The notes beneath the pieces were generated by a model. The model was not told where the DNA came from and searched no databases. It worked only from the letters and a program-made list of their open reading frames with translations. Below, one piece after another: positions 9,014-18,262 of a stretch of DNA of 64,000 bases; position 1 is the stretch's first letter; every line of letters starts with the position of its first letter. A program made the position numbers and the translations under genes. The DNA lies in contig NZ_CP094669.1 of NCBI RefSeq assembly GCF_022827545.1, positions 4,147,001 to 4,211,000 on the forward strand. Reading direction: 5' to 3'. The DNA is from Hymenobacter tibetensis (lineage in GTDB: Bacteria > Bacteroidota > Bacteroidia > Cytophagales > Hymenobacteraceae).

Positions 9014-9892
9014 ATGTCTGCTTCGTCTTCTGCCGATTCTCTATCCGAAAAAACCGACGCGCAACTGCTGTTTTTAGCGCAGCATCCCGAGCTTTACCAC
9101 GCCGACCTTGTGACGGCCGCCCGGCGCGAACTGCGCCGCCGCAGCATCAGTCCCGACCCACCCGCACCCGCGCCACTACCCCGCGAAACCTATATCCTGC
9201 CGTACGAAGAAGAACACGAACCCAGCTTCTGGCAACGCCCGGCGCCGTGGATAACTCTGCTAGCGGTGCTGCTGATTGGGGGCGTTCTGTACTGGAACAA
9301 CACGAAAGCAAAAGCCGCCCAGGACCTAGCGGCCCAACAAGAACAGGAAGGCCCCATTGAGCTAAAATCGGTGGAGATTCTACGTATTCCCGCCTTCGAC
9401 TCGCTTACCCGCACCCAGATTGCGCAGGAAATGCGCCAGCTCTCTCCCACCCAACGCACCGAAGACACCACGGCCACGCGCAAGTACAAGCTGTTGGCGA
9501 CACGCTACTGGAACGCCGAAAATCAATCTGTTTACCTGCTCGACTGGCTGCAAAAGCCTAACGCCAATAGGGCAATGGCCAGCCAAGCCACCGTGGTTAT
9601 CGAAGAGTGGCGCCGCCTTACGAAAGCCTTGGTCTACGACCACGGCCTGACGCCCGTTCTGGCTGAACGCATGAACGTGATGCGCGGCGCGGCCTATCTG
9701 CGCATTGAAACCTTGCAGGAAATCAATCGGCACTTTCAAAACAAGCAGTCCATTCTCGACCCCGACATTATCAGCCTCAGTGACTCCGCGGCGCACATCA
9801 GCGAATCGTTTCTTAGCCGCCAAAAGTGGAACGACCGTCTGCAGCGGGCCAAATTCTTTCCACCGCCGCCACCCCGCTACAAACGCGTCTGA
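9014..9892 (+). CDS. Single-pass membrane protein with KTDAxLLxLAQH N-terminal module
   Basis: 292 residues. Residues about 12-46 form a helical module (SEKTDAQLLFLAQH...ARRELRRRSI) that recurs at the start of the next gene's rhomboid protein. A Pro-rich linker leads to one membrane helix (PWITLLAVLLIGGVLYW, about residues 77-93), then a charged, mostly helical C-terminal region of about 190 residues with no motif I recognise, ending in a poly-Pro stretch (FFPPPPPRYKRV). The short N-terminal region is probably cytoplasmic and the long C-terminal part outside, though topology is inferred. It precedes the rhomboid gene by 176 bases on the same strand. Confidence 0.8.
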   Translation: MSASSSADSLSEKTDAQLLFLAQHPELYHADLVTAARRELRRRSISPDPPAPAPLPRETYILPYEEEHEPSFWQRPAPWITLLAVLLIGGVLYWNNTKAKAAQDLAAQQEQEGPIELKSVEILRIPAFDSLTRTQIAQEMRQLSPTQRTEDTTATRKYKLLATRYWNAENQSVYLLDWLQKPNANRAMASQATVVIEEWRRLTKALVYDHGLTPVLAERMNVMRGAAYLRIETLQEINRHFQNKQSILDPDIISLSDSAAHISESFLSRQKWNDRLQRAKFFPPPPPRYKRV

Positions 9893-10068
9893 AGCAACGC
9901 ATCGGTAGTTGACCCGGCACAAAAAACACCCGGGGCTACTACCGGTTACACTAAACTCGCCAGCCAACGAAACCGGTTGGCGTGGGAACGGCACTTCAGC
10001 TCCTATTCGAGTTCAACCTGAAGTTCCAGGGCTACCTTGCCGTTCCTGTTCGTTTAGTTGATGGCCTC

Positions 10069-10893
10069 ATGCCTTTTGAAGAGAAAACCGATGCGGAGCT
10101 CCTGTATCTGGCGCAGCATGGCGCAAGCTACTCCCTGGCCGTTGCCGACGCCGCCGTGCGGGAGCTACAGCGCCGCGGCCTGATTCCAGCGGAGCTGCCA
10201 GTTCCTACTGCCCCGCCTGTTGCTGCCCCTGCTGCTTCAGGCAGCGGATTTCAACGACTGAAAAAGTTGCTAGCTGGCATGCTATGGCCACGGGCGGGCT
10301 ACTTCACCACGCCTTTGTTGCTGCTAGCCAACTTGCTGGTTTTTCTGCTGATGGGCTTGACAGGAATAAATCTAGTGTCTCCCGCCGGGGCAGACCTTAT
10401 AGCGTGGGGCTCCAACTACTCTCCTCTCGTGCCGACCCAGCCCTGGCGGCTATTCACCAGCATGTTTTTGCACGGCGGCCCGGCGCACTTGTTGCTCAAC
10501 CTGAGTGCACTGCTGCTGTTGGGCGTGTTGGCAGAAGAGAAAGTGGGTCGTTGGCCTTGGCTGCTTATATACCTGTTGAGTGGGGTGGGTGGCAGCCTCA
10601 CTAGCTGGTGGTGGCATACGGGCGGCATCAATTCGGTGGGAGCCTCAGGGGCTATTTTTGGGTTGTACGGATTGCTGCTGGCGCTGCTGCTAGTGCGCAC
10701 GCACTTTACCACGCGGCAAGAACGGGCCGGTATCATCGGCTTGCTGCTTTACTTCGCGCTTGGCAGCTTAGTAGGTGGGTTGCAAGGGTCTGCTGTTGAT
10801 AATGCGGCTCACTTGGGCGGCCTCCTAACCGGGTTTGGAGCGGGCATAGTTCTGGGGCTCACAAACGGTACTCCGCACGCATCCAAACAATAG
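10069..10893 (+). CDS. Rhomboid-family intramembrane serine protease
   Basis: 274 residues from the ATG at 10069 (MPFEEKTDAELLYLAQH); a GTG 29 codons upstream is in frame but adds an unlikely extension. The N-terminal helical module (about residues 4-38) matches that of the preceding gene. Six or so membrane helices follow. Rhomboid motifs: PWRLFTSMFLHGGPAHLLLN (the HxxxN region), GASGAIFG with catalytic Ser193, and NAAHLGG with catalytic His248. Rhomboids cleave membrane proteins within or next to the bilayer. A possible substrate is the neighbouring single-pass protein, purely from proximity and the shared module. Confidence 0.92.
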   Translation: MPFEEKTDAELLYLAQHGASYSLAVADAAVRELQRRGLIPAELPVPTAPPVAAPAASGSGFQRLKKLLAGMLWPRAGYFTTPLLLLANLLVFLLMGLTGINLVSPAGADLIAWGSNYSPLVPTQPWRLFTSMFLHGGPAHLLLNLSALLLLGVLAEEKVGRWPWLLIYLLSGVGGSLTSWWWHTGGINSVGASGAIFGLYGLLLALLLVRTHFTTRQERAGIIGLLLYFALGSLVGGLQGSAVDNAAHLGGLLTGFGAGIVLGLTNGTPHASKQ

Positions 10894-11027
10894 CGTACCT
10901 CTGTTCGCACTTAGTTATTCCTATAATTAACTAGATTATTCTTTCCTTAGTACAACCAAATGCGTTGCTACTTCCTCTATGAGGTTGAGCACACTTCCTT
11001 TTCAATCAGTTTTCATTTCCCGTATCC

Positions 11028-11987
11028 ATGAAAGCAACTTTACGTAAACTGGCCGCTGCCCTTGCTTTGCTCGTGCCCACATCCGCCTCGGCACAAGCCA
11101 TACCCAACGGCACCTTCGACACGTGGGTGAACCGCACTAGGCTTGAAGTGCCCCAAGATTGGACCACCGTAGACGAAGGAATTGAGGGTTCCCCTTTCGG
11201 CCTACTCTACAATACAGTTACCACTTCAAAAGATGCGACCAGCCGTACAGGGGCGTTTGCTGCGAAGATGGAATCAAAATCAGACCCTTTCCTAAGCTCC
11301 TACGGTCCAATACCCGGAGGCGTATTACTAGGCAGCGCAAACTTCGCGGATGTTCTTGGGGTCATCAACTCGCGAGACATTAGCAATATTGGTGGACTGC
11401 CATTCACGACGCGCGCTGCCAACATGCAGTTTTATTACAAACTAACGGGAACTAACGCGGCGGCTGATTTGGCCTACGCCATTGTTGCGCTGACGCGCAC
11501 GGTAGGCGGCACCGTACAAACCATTGCGACTGGTGAGCTACGCATACCACCCGCAGCCACGTATACCTTGGCTAACATCCCCTTGGCGTACACTTCTTCC
11601 GCAATTCCAGACTCCATCCATATTGTTCTTGTTTCAGGCACAGCCACAGTTCGCACTGTTGGCACTACCCTTTCTGTAGACGATCTTGTGATGACGGGCA
11701 CTGTGGCTTCCACTCAAAATCCTGCTTTGGCCGCTGCTCTAACTGTATACCCCAACCCAAGTGTGTCTGGCAAGTTTCAATTGGCCTCGCCTAGCCGGCC
11801 AGGCGTAGCTACGGCTCCGTATAGCGTTACAGATGCTACCGGCCGCGTGGTGCGGACGGCGGCGGCGGCTCCAGCTGGCTTGGCTTCCGGTCGGCCACTG
11901 GAATTACAAGGCCTACCCGCTGGCGTGTATCTGCTGCATCTGAATACACCAGAAGGCGCACTAACGCATAAGTTACTGATTCCTTAA
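11028..11987 (+). CDS. Secreted protein with T9SS type A C-terminal sorting domain
   Basis: 319 residues: signal peptide MKATLRKLAAALALLVPTSASAQ, then a beta-rich domain starting IPNGTFDTWVNR, of the jelly-roll type seen in putative carbohydrate-binding modules. From about residue 240 comes a T9SS sorting domain: LTVYPNPSVSGKFQL, a GRVV turn, LPAGVYLLHL and a closing HKLLIP. Such domains direct export through the type IX system and anchoring or release at the surface. Standalone gene with 134 bases upstream and a terminator downstream. The cargo function is unknown. Confidence 0.88.
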   Translation: MKATLRKLAAALALLVPTSASAQAIPNGTFDTWVNRTRLEVPQDWTTVDEGIEGSPFGLLYNTVTTSKDATSRTGAFAAKMESKSDPFLSSYGPIPGGVLLGSANFADVLGVINSRDISNIGGLPFTTRAANMQFYYKLTGTNAAADLAYAIVALTRTVGGTVQTIATGELRIPPAATYTLANIPLAYTSSAIPDSIHIVLVSGTATVRTVGTTLSVDDLVMTGTVASTQNPALAAALTVYPNPSVSGKFQLASPSRPGVATAPYSVTDATGRVVRTAAAAPAGLASGRPLELQGLPAGVYLLHLNTPEGALTHKLLIP

Positions 11988-12036
11988 CTCTACACGGAGT
12001 TGCTACCCCATTGCGGCAACTAGCTGGCATTGTTAT

Positions 12037-12078
12037 CACTCCCGTTGTTGGCCCTGCCAGCGGCGGGAGTGTTTTTTT
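12037..12078 (+). terminator. Intrinsic terminator after the T9SS cargo gene
   Basis: Stem CACTCCCG (12037-12044) with CGGGAGTG (12064-12071), followed by a run of seven T. It lies 49 bases after the stop codon. Confidence 0.85.
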
Positions 12079-12268
12079 ATGTACTGCAGATACGGTTCTT
12101 CTCGGCGGGTGCGCGGCTAGCTGTACGCGGTTTGCTCTTGGCTGTCGTATTACTCCGGCAACTAACTAGCATTCTGGTTTGTAGTACCTCTGCTCTGGAA
12201 CTACCCCGTTTATTTTTCATATACTTGGTAGAGCAGGCCCTGTTTACCGCCGCCCAACCTCCACCACC

Positions 12269-13405
12269 GTGACCGACGATCTGCTGCCTCACGATTCGCA
12301 ACCTGCCTCCCAACCCGACAAACAGCCTTCGCGCTGGCAACGGACTGTAGCGGCTGTTGGCCGGGTTGCCGTGGCGCCCTTCAATACGGCTGGCTACCTC
12401 TACCGGGTCGGACAACGCAACCAGCACTTCACCCTGCCTGTTCTCAACGGAGCCTTCGGCGACCAACTCGCCGAGCGCAACGACCGGCGAGCCATCCAAA
12501 TGAGTTTCCGCCGACACGCCGCCGATGTGCCCGTGGCTTCCCTACGCTTGCAGCCTACTGCGGAAGGGCGCCCACGCAAAACGGTGGTATTCCTGCACGG
12601 ATTGATGGGCGACGAGGTTATCTGGCAGGCAGGCACGCCAGAGGGCTTGCGCTATGGCCCACGCCTCCAGCAAGACACCGACGCTCATTGCCTTTATATC
12701 CGCTACAACACCGGCCTGCACATTTCCGAAAACGGCCAGTTGCTTGACGCTCTCCTGACCACCTTGTTGAGTGCTTTCCCTGCGGCCATCGGTGAACTGA
12801 TACTGGTCGGGCATAGCATGGGCGGCCTTGTTGCCCGAAGCGCAGGCTACTATGCTGCCCGCCGTCAGGGTGCCAGCAGCTCCATTGCGGACACGGACTC
12901 TACAGCAGAAACCAGCAATTGGCTAGCTCACCTGCGCGACGTATTTCTGATTGGGGTGCCCAATGATGGTTCTTTTCTAGAACAGAACAGCCATTTTACA
13001 TCGGTGGTGCTGCGCAAAATCAACCTGCGGCCCACGCGCTTCATCAGTGGCCTCATCGACAAGCGCAGCAACGGCATCAAGGATTTGCGGCATGCCATCC
13101 TGGTTGATGAAGATTGGCAAGACCCACACGCCAACGATTTGTTTCCGCCCCGCACGTTGGTGCCGCCCCTACCCCGCGTCCGCTACCACGTGCTGGTGGG
13201 TTCTCTGCTGAAGTCCGCCAACTCGGCCCTCCACGACTACTTTGGCGACGGCCTTGTGGGCGCCGGCAGTGCGCTAGGGCGCGTCTTCGGAGACCCGGCG
13301 CTTCCCCCCGAACAGCAAATCAGCACCCGCGTATTCCCGAAGCTCCACCACGGCACGCTGCTTAGCAACCCAGAGGTATACCAGTATTTACGGGACCGAG
13401 TGTAG
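12269..13405 (+). CDS. Alpha/beta hydrolase, lipase-like (GHSMGG)
   Basis: 378 residues beginning at a GTG; no in-frame ATG was seen between the upstream stop near 12180 and this point. The fold markers are VVFLHGLMGDE (oxyanion strand, HG) and the nucleophile elbow GHSMGG near residue 188, with a late His (LHHGTLLS, near residue 362) fitting the triad. No signal peptide. The N-terminal 90 residues are not typical hydrolase core. Likely a cytoplasmic esterase or lipase of the PGAP1-like type; substrate unknown. Confidence 0.82.
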   Translation: MTDDLLPHDSQPASQPDKQPSRWQRTVAAVGRVAVAPFNTAGYLYRVGQRNQHFTLPVLNGAFGDQLAERNDRRAIQMSFRRHAADVPVASLRLQPTAEGRPRKTVVFLHGLMGDEVIWQAGTPEGLRYGPRLQQDTDAHCLYIRYNTGLHISENGQLLDALLTTLLSAFPAAIGELILVGHSMGGLVARSAGYYAARRQGASSSIADTDSTAETSNWLAHLRDVFLIGVPNDGSFLEQNSHFTSVVLRKINLRPTRFISGLIDKRSNGIKDLRHAILVDEDWQDPHANDLFPPRTLVPPLPRVRYHVLVGSLLKSANSALHDYFGDGLVGAGSALGRVFGDPALPPEQQISTRVFPKLHHGTLLSNPEVYQYLRDRV

Positions 13406-13496
13406 CCCGTTCTGTATCAGCGAAGACCAGCAACCTATACGCAGCGACCTGGCTACGTAGTGGCTCCTCCACTTTGCTGGATACGAGGCCTCTATA

Positions 13497-13555
13497 AACA
13501 ACCCCAGGCCCCAGGGCTGGATCATACAGATCCGGCCCTGGGGCCTGGGGTTGTT
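13497..13555. terminator. Bidirectional hairpin between convergent hydrolase genes
   Basis: Arms 13497-13517 and 13535-13555 are perfect 21-base complements (core CCCCAGGCCCCAGGGC); an inner GGAT/ATCC pair extends the stem. No long T-run, but the extreme GC stem and the position between converging stops at 13405 and 13607 support termination. Confidence 0.75.
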
Positions 13556-13606
13556 ATTGCTCTACTTTGCTGGCTGTTGGTTGGCCAAGCTGTGCTTTCC
13601 GCTGGC

Positions 13607-15169
13607 TTACTTTTTAACTTGGTCTTTAATCCAGCTTTGAATTTCTTCGAGGGCTGCGGGTGCCACTACAGGCCGAGGCTCGCCGTTGATCAGGGGCCAC
13701 TCAGTGGTGGGGGCTTGAAAAAGGTGGTTGATGCCGTCCAGCTTCTGCACTGCCACTTGCTTGTTTGCCTTCAGGCCTTTGGTCAGCAAATCCAAATTAG
13801 CTTGCGCCTCGGCCATGTCGTCGCCGGTACCGTGCAATAGGAGCACGGGGTTGCGTACGTTGGCAAGGGAGGCCAGTGGGTCGAAGCTGAGGTAATTTCG
13901 GTACCACGGCGAAGTCAGGCGGGCCGCTGCCACCTGCACCAATCCCAACCGCATGTTGGGGTTGTCCTGCTGAATCATGTTGGCTACAATAGCCTGCGCT
14001 TGGTTGTTGTCGGTGGTCTGTCGCACGATTTCGAGCATGGCGCGGCGGCGCTTACGCAACGCATCGATGCGCTTGCGGTCTTCTGCTTTCTGGCGCATCC
14101 GCTGCTGCTCGAGGTAGGTTTCCACCTGGGCGACATTGGAACCGGACGCACGCAGTTTGTCGGCCTGAAGGCGGGCGGCTTCACGGGCTTGCTCTTGGCG
14201 GCGGGCCAAACTCAATAGTGCCGTGTCGGCAGTACCAGAGCGAAGCAACAGAGAAGGCCGCTGCTCGGCCAGCACTTCGCGGCCCGGCATGCCCGCTGCT
14301 GCCAGCGTTACCACAAAAGCGGGCGGCAATGGTTGGGCAGCCGCCAGCAGTGCAATATTTCCTCCCTCACCATGCCCTACCACACCAATGTGCGCAATGT
14401 CGAGCAGCGGCCGGGTTCGCAAAAAAGCCAATGCAGCCTGTGCGTCACGCACTCGTTCAACAGTCGTTACGGTTGTCGAATCCCCTCCCGATTCTCCGAT
14501 ACCCCGGTCGTCGAGGCGCAGCACCGCAATACCGCGGCGAGTAAGAAAGTCGGCCAAACCACCTGCTAAGGCATAATTGCCATACACTGCATCACGGGTT
14601 TGGGTGTCCATATCGGAGAGCAGTACTACTGCCGGAAACGGTCCTTCACCGGCTGGTATCGTGAGTGTTCCTCCCAAGCGCAAATGGTCGTTGGCATTCG
14701 GTACGCTCACTTCCTCGACGCGGTAAGGGGGCGGAAACTTAAAGGTTTTGGGCGCCGCCGTCGTGGCTGGCGGCACAAACAATAGAGTCAGGGGCGTTGC
14801 ATAGCCTGTTTGCTGCCATACGCCCAATAGCTGCTGCCCATCAGGCGAGCGGCGGCCCACGAAGCGGCAGCCAGCCTGCTCGGCTTCGAAGGTAAGCGTA
14901 TCGCCGCGTGGGGTTACCGTCATCGGCTCCCGGTTAACGCGCTGCATAGGCACATCCAGCACAGCAAACCGGTTGCCATCAGCTAGCTCTGTTACCGTAA
15001 TCATCATTGGCAGGCTTCCACCCGGCACAGTCAAGGCACCTCTCCACTGCCCTTCTAGCGAGTAGCGCTTAGCAGCGGGTGCCTGAGCCTGCACCTCAGT
15101 ACGAATAGCTAAGCTGATCAGTATCAGCACTACCCAGCTTCGTAGGAAACTGGAAACCAACTTTTTCAT
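13607..15169 (-). CDS. Secreted alpha/beta hydrolase with N-terminal beta domain
   Basis: 520 residues from ATG 15169 (MKKLVSSFLRSWVVL), with a signal peptide ending near EVQAQ. An N-terminal beta-strand domain (YSLEGQWRGALTVPGGSLPM) resembles those preceding many Bacteroidota hydrolases. The catalytic domain starts about residue 145 with LGGTLTIPAGEGPFPAVVLL; nucleophile elbow GHGEGG, acid segment LLHGTGDDMAEAQ, and His in DGINHLFQ. A charged helical insertion rich in Arg, Gln and Lys lies between nucleophile and acid. Probably a periplasmic or surface esterase or peptidase of the S9-related group; substrate unknown. Confidence 0.88.
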   Translation of the reverse strand: MKKLVSSFLRSWVVLILISLAIRTEVQAQAPAAKRYSLEGQWRGALTVPGGSLPMMITVTELADGNRFAVLDVPMQRVNREPMTVTPRGDTLTFEAEQAGCRFVGRRSPDGQQLLGVWQQTGYATPLTLLFVPPATTAAPKTFKFPPPYRVEEVSVPNANDHLRLGGTLTIPAGEGPFPAVVLLSDMDTQTRDAVYGNYALAGGLADFLTRRGIAVLRLDDRGIGESGGDSTTVTTVERVRDAQAALAFLRTRPLLDIAHIGVVGHGEGGNIALLAAAQPLPPAFVVTLAAAGMPGREVLAEQRPSLLLRSGTADTALLSLARRQEQAREAARLQADKLRASGSNVAQVETYLEQQRMRQKAEDRKRIDALRKRRRAMLEIVRQTTDNNQAQAIVANMIQQDNPNMRLGLVQVAAARLTSPWYRNYLSFDPLASLANVRNPVLLLHGTGDDMAEAQANLDLLTKGLKANKQVAVQKLDGINHLFQAPTTEWPLINGEPRPVVAPAALEEIQSWIKDQVKK

Positions 15170-15219
15170 GATGAAAGAAAAGATACGAGAGCTTGTGTAA
15201 GGACGGGTCGGTTGCAATC

Positions 15220-15250
15220 CAGCCCATCTGCTCGGCGAGTAGATGGGCTG
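15220..15250 (-). terminator. Hairpin downstream of the fasciclin gene
   Basis: CAGCCCATCT (15220-15229) pairs with AGATGGGCTG (15241-15250); inner CTC/GAG extends it. No T-run follows on the minus strand, so it is a weak terminator or an mRNA-end structure. Confidence 0.45.
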
Positions 15251-15367
15251 AATCATATATATGCTGCAAGTACGTTATTGCGTGGCTGGCCCGGCCGTGT
15301 AATTCGTTGGAAGTGGGTAAAAAGGCGACAGAATAACTACCCTAGCTGATCAATGTCTGTACACGAA

Positions 15368-16402
15368 TTAGGGACGCAGCACCCGGTCAATAACGTGCAC
15401 AATCCCGTTGGTAGCCTGCACGTCTGGAATCACCATGTTGGCAGGGGTAGCATTGTTGGCCCCTTTCACGGTGAGTACTCCGTTACTGAAAACTCCTAGT
15501 TGCAATGGCGCGCCCCCGAACGAGCTAACTGTAGTGTTGTCGGGCAATTCGGGCGTGAATTTGGCACCCGTGGCTAGGACGTGCGTAGCCAGAACAGCCG
15601 TTACTACATCTTTGGGCAGTTTGCGAATATCGGCGGGAACATTCAGGGGTACTCCCAGGTCAGCGCCCAGATTTTTAAAGGCCTGATCTGTGGGAGCGAA
15701 TACCGTGAGCCCCTGTGTATCCGAAAGCAAAGACACTAGACCACAATACTTCACTGCTTCTACCAAGAACGTTAGCTCTGGGCTGGTAAACACCGACGAT
15801 GATTCTAGTGCCTGAGCCGATTGCACCACGTTGCCACCTGTAGCCAGCAACACCTTGTCGATGACGTGAATAGTGCCGTTGTCAGCAAGCACATCAGTAG
15901 TCAGGATGCGGGAGCCGTTTACGTACGAGTCGCCGCCTCTACGAATGATGCGGCGCGTAATAGGAATAGCCGGCGTGGCTGGCGTAGTAGCCGTGGCAGG
16001 TACCGCTGGAATAACAAGCGCTGAGGCTGAGGTCGAGCCCATCTGTAAGGAACCGCCAGCAATAGTGCCGTTGGCCACATGGTAGAGCAGCGTGTTCGTT
16101 AGAAAATTCTTCTGCAAATTCAGCAAATCAGCAGCCGAATTAAGGCCCAAACGAGCGAAGGCAGCATTGTTTGGTGCAAAAACAGTAAAATTACCCTGCG
16201 CAGTTGGGTCGTTAGGATTTTTATTAGATAACACTCCCGCAACACCCCCTCGAATAGCCGCATCTTCCAGCACTTGAAAGTCTGGATTTGAAACCGCAAT
16301 GCTAGCAATTGTAGGGTCAACTTCTTCTTCTTTGTCGCATCCAGCGAGCGTTAAAGCACTGAGCAAAAAAATGCCGCACCAATTGGGTAGTATTTTTTTC
16401 AT
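15368..16402 (-). CDS. Lipoprotein with two fasciclin (FAS1) domains
   Basis: 344 residues with a lipoprotein signal (LSALTLAGC, Cys at about 22). Domain 1 (about 36-190) has FTVFAPNNAAFARLG and ends GTIHVIDKVLLA; domain 2 (about 200-344) has LTVFAPTDQAFKNLG and ends GIVHVIDRVLRP. These are the H1 and H2 motifs of FAS1 domains, which mediate adhesion or binding. Domain 1 carries an Ala/Pro/Thr-rich insertion near residues 125-150. It is likely on the cell surface or in the periplasm. The region upstream is AT-rich. Confidence 0.92.
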   Translation of the reverse strand: MKKILPNWCGIFLLSALTLAGCDKEEEVDPTIASIAVSNPDFQVLEDAAIRGGVAGVLSNKNPNDPTAQGNFTVFAPNNAAFARLGLNSAADLLNLQKNFLTNTLLYHVANGTIAGGSLQMGSTSASALVIPAVPATATTPATPAIPITRRIIRRGGDSYVNGSRILTTDVLADNGTIHVIDKVLLATGGNVVQSAQALESSSVFTSPELTFLVEAVKYCGLVSLLSDTQGLTVFAPTDQAFKNLGADLGVPLNVPADIRKLPKDVVTAVLATHVLATGAKFTPELPDNTTVSSFGGAPLQLGVFSNGVLTVKGANNATPANMVIPDVQATNGIVHVIDRVLRP

Positions 16403-16595
16403 ACTTAATGTGTTGTTAAACTGAAAATTAACTAAAATCTTATCAACCTATTGCAAGGATTTCGAACACCAAAACTGCGTTACAAACGAAAATAAGCCAC
16501 CTTCGGATTGGAGCACAAGCAAATCCAACCCACAACTACATTTCGTAGCTCAACTAAGTTAAACATTGAAATCACAAACAAGTCTACGAAGGTAT

Positions 16596-16603
16596 TATAT
16601 TTG
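16596..16603 (+). promoter_or_regulatory. Candidate -7 promoter box TATATTTG
   Basis: Exact match to the Bacteroidota -7 form TAnnTTTG, 49 bases before the ATG at 16653, in an AT-rich gap between divergent genes. No clear -33 element at the expected spacing. Confidence 0.4.
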
Positions 16604-16652
16604 AATAATCTTCAGAGTTGTTCGTGTAAACTTGTTTTTAAATCTTCTTTTT

Positions 16653-17543
16653 ATGCAAAACATCTACCGGTCTCTACTTCTATTTTCACTCTCCAGCTTG
16701 AGCGGACTATCAGTGGCTAATGCACAGAGCTTAGTTAGTGGTTTCATGGCGGGCAAAGGCCACGGCTCGGTGGTAGTTTCAGGTACGGTAGAGCGGTATT
16801 CCAGCGTGTACCTTGCTCCAGCCAAAATCGATAAGGTCCCGATTTTCGAAGAGGTGCGCGTTAGCTCTGTCAACCTCTACGGTAGCTATGGTATCAGCGA
16901 CAAGTTGGAGGCAGTAGTGAGCCTTCCTTATATCGAGTCGAAGGGCAATGCTGACGAGCAGGTGATAAAAGCGCAGAATTACACCAACCGCCGCGCTGGA
17001 TTGCAGGACCTGACGGTGTTACTGAAAGGCAAGGTTCTAAGCCGGGAGCTAGGCACCAACGTGCTCGATATACTGGCTGTACTTAGTGCCAGCACGCCCG
17101 TGAGCGACTATAAGTCGGAAACAGGCTTAGGCTATATTATTGCCATCGGCAACCATGCCAAGAAAGCAACTGTGTCGGGGGTAGCTCACCTCAAGACCGT
17201 ATCAGGCGTATTTTTCACGGGCCAGGCTGGCTACAGTGTGCGCGACAACAGCGCGCCAAATGCCTTCGTGGCTGAAACCAAAGTGGGGTATGCGGGACCA
17301 AAGCTATACGTGGATGCGTTGGCTTCTTTTCAGCATTCCGACAAGGATGGCACTGACATTTTGCAGCCAGGTTTCACCGGTTTCTTTCCTGCTACCCGCG
17401 TTAATTTTGTGCGCCTGGGAGCCAGTGCCTTCCGCCCGCTGGCTAAGGGCTTTGGCTTGACAGTTGGTGTGAACACGTACGTAGCGGGTCGCAACGTAGG
17501 AAAGTCGACGGGTGTATCGGGCGGCGTAGCTTACAACTTCTAA
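16653..17543 (+). CDS. Outer membrane beta-barrel protein
   Basis: 296 residues from the ATG at 16653 (MQNIYRSLLLFSL); signal peptide ending near SVANAQ. The mature protein alternates hydrophobic and polar residues in strands (VNLYGSYGISDKLEAVVSLP, KLYVDALASFQH) and ends GVAYNF with a terminal Phe, typical of outer-membrane barrels. The pattern resembles transporter-like barrels annotated as MetA/phenol-pathway or generic OMPs. Substrate unknown. A strong terminator follows. Confidence 0.82.
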   Translation: MQNIYRSLLLFSLSSLSGLSVANAQSLVSGFMAGKGHGSVVVSGTVERYSSVYLAPAKIDKVPIFEEVRVSSVNLYGSYGISDKLEAVVSLPYIESKGNADEQVIKAQNYTNRRAGLQDLTVLLKGKVLSRELGTNVLDILAVLSASTPVSDYKSETGLGYIIAIGNHAKKATVSGVAHLKTVSGVFFTGQAGYSVRDNSAPNAFVAETKVGYAGPKLYVDALASFQHSDKDGTDILQPGFTGFFPATRVNFVRLGASAFRPLAKGFGLTVGVNTYVAGRNVGKSTGVSGGVAYNF

Positions 17544-17598
17544 GCCTACTGTGCTTGTGGGTTGATTGCTAGTTCAAGAATGCTCATTCCACTTAATG

Positions 17599-17650
17599 CC
17601 ACCTAACCAAGAAGTCCTGGCCTAGCAGCCGGGACTTCTTGGTTAGGTGG
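17599..17650. terminator. Bidirectional terminator, 19-bp perfect arms
   Basis: CCACCTAACCAAGAAGTCC (17599-17617) pairs with 17632-17650 around a 14-base loop that can pair further (GG/CC). It separates convergent genes ending at 17543 and 17688. Confidence 0.8.
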
Positions 17651-17687
17651 CAACGCCCGGCTATAAGGCAAGTATCAGCTTCAATAT

Positions 17688-18230
17688 CTAGCGTATCTCG
17701 AATATCCTCCAGTCATCTATATACACCGGCTCGGTGGCGGCGTTGTGGCGCGCGTAGATCATCAGGTGGCTGGCCTGACTGATAGTGCTAGGCAAGTCGA
17801 AGTCAACAGCTACTTCCTTCCACTGCTCATACGGCCCGTTATCGGCTAGATAGAGGGTCTTTTGGGCCACGATGCTGTTTGCATCGTTGGGCGCCGATAC
17901 GGCTATGGTCACGGTGGCATCGTCCTCGTACTGTTTCACCCAGGCCCAAGTGCTGAAGTGCAATTTGCGGGGCCGGGTCCGGAACAGGCTGCCCAACGGC
18001 ACGCTGTAGGTACCCGAAGATTTGTGCGACCAGTCAAGCAACAGAGCAGCGGTGCCAGAATGCGCCTGATTGGATGTGAGCGAGTGGACTATGGAATCGG
18101 GCAGGGCACGAGTTGGCGCCTCGAAATCGGTTTGCATCACCAAGTACTCGCCCACATCGGAGCGGCCTTCTCGGGGAGAGCAGCCACCAGCTACAACGAG
18201 AGTTGCTGCTAGCAGCAAGTAGCTTTTCAT
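17688..18230 (-). CDS. Lipoprotein with carbohydrate-binding-like beta domain
   Basis: 180 residues from ATG 18230 (MKSYLLLAATLVVAGGC; lipobox AGGC). The mature region reads as one jelly-roll: TDFEAPTRALPDS, LLLDWSHKSSGTYSVPL, LHFSTWAWVKQY, WKEVAVDFDLP, VYIDDWRIFEIR. This pattern (an opening FE and a closing IDD) is common in CBM-like sugar-binding folds. It starts 32 bases after the stop of the upstream membrane protein gene, so the two likely form an operon. Function inferred only at fold level. Confidence 0.75.
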   Translation of the reverse strand: MKSYLLLAATLVVAGGCSPREGRSDVGEYLVMQTDFEAPTRALPDSIVHSLTSNQAHSGTAALLLDWSHKSSGTYSVPLGSLFRTRPRKLHFSTWAWVKQYEDDATVTIAVSAPNDANSIVAQKTLYLADNGPYEQWKEVAVDFDLPSTISQASHLMIYARHNAATEPVYIDDWRIFEIR

Positions 18231-18262
18231 AAGCCAGATAGAAGAATGGGTCCTACTACGCA

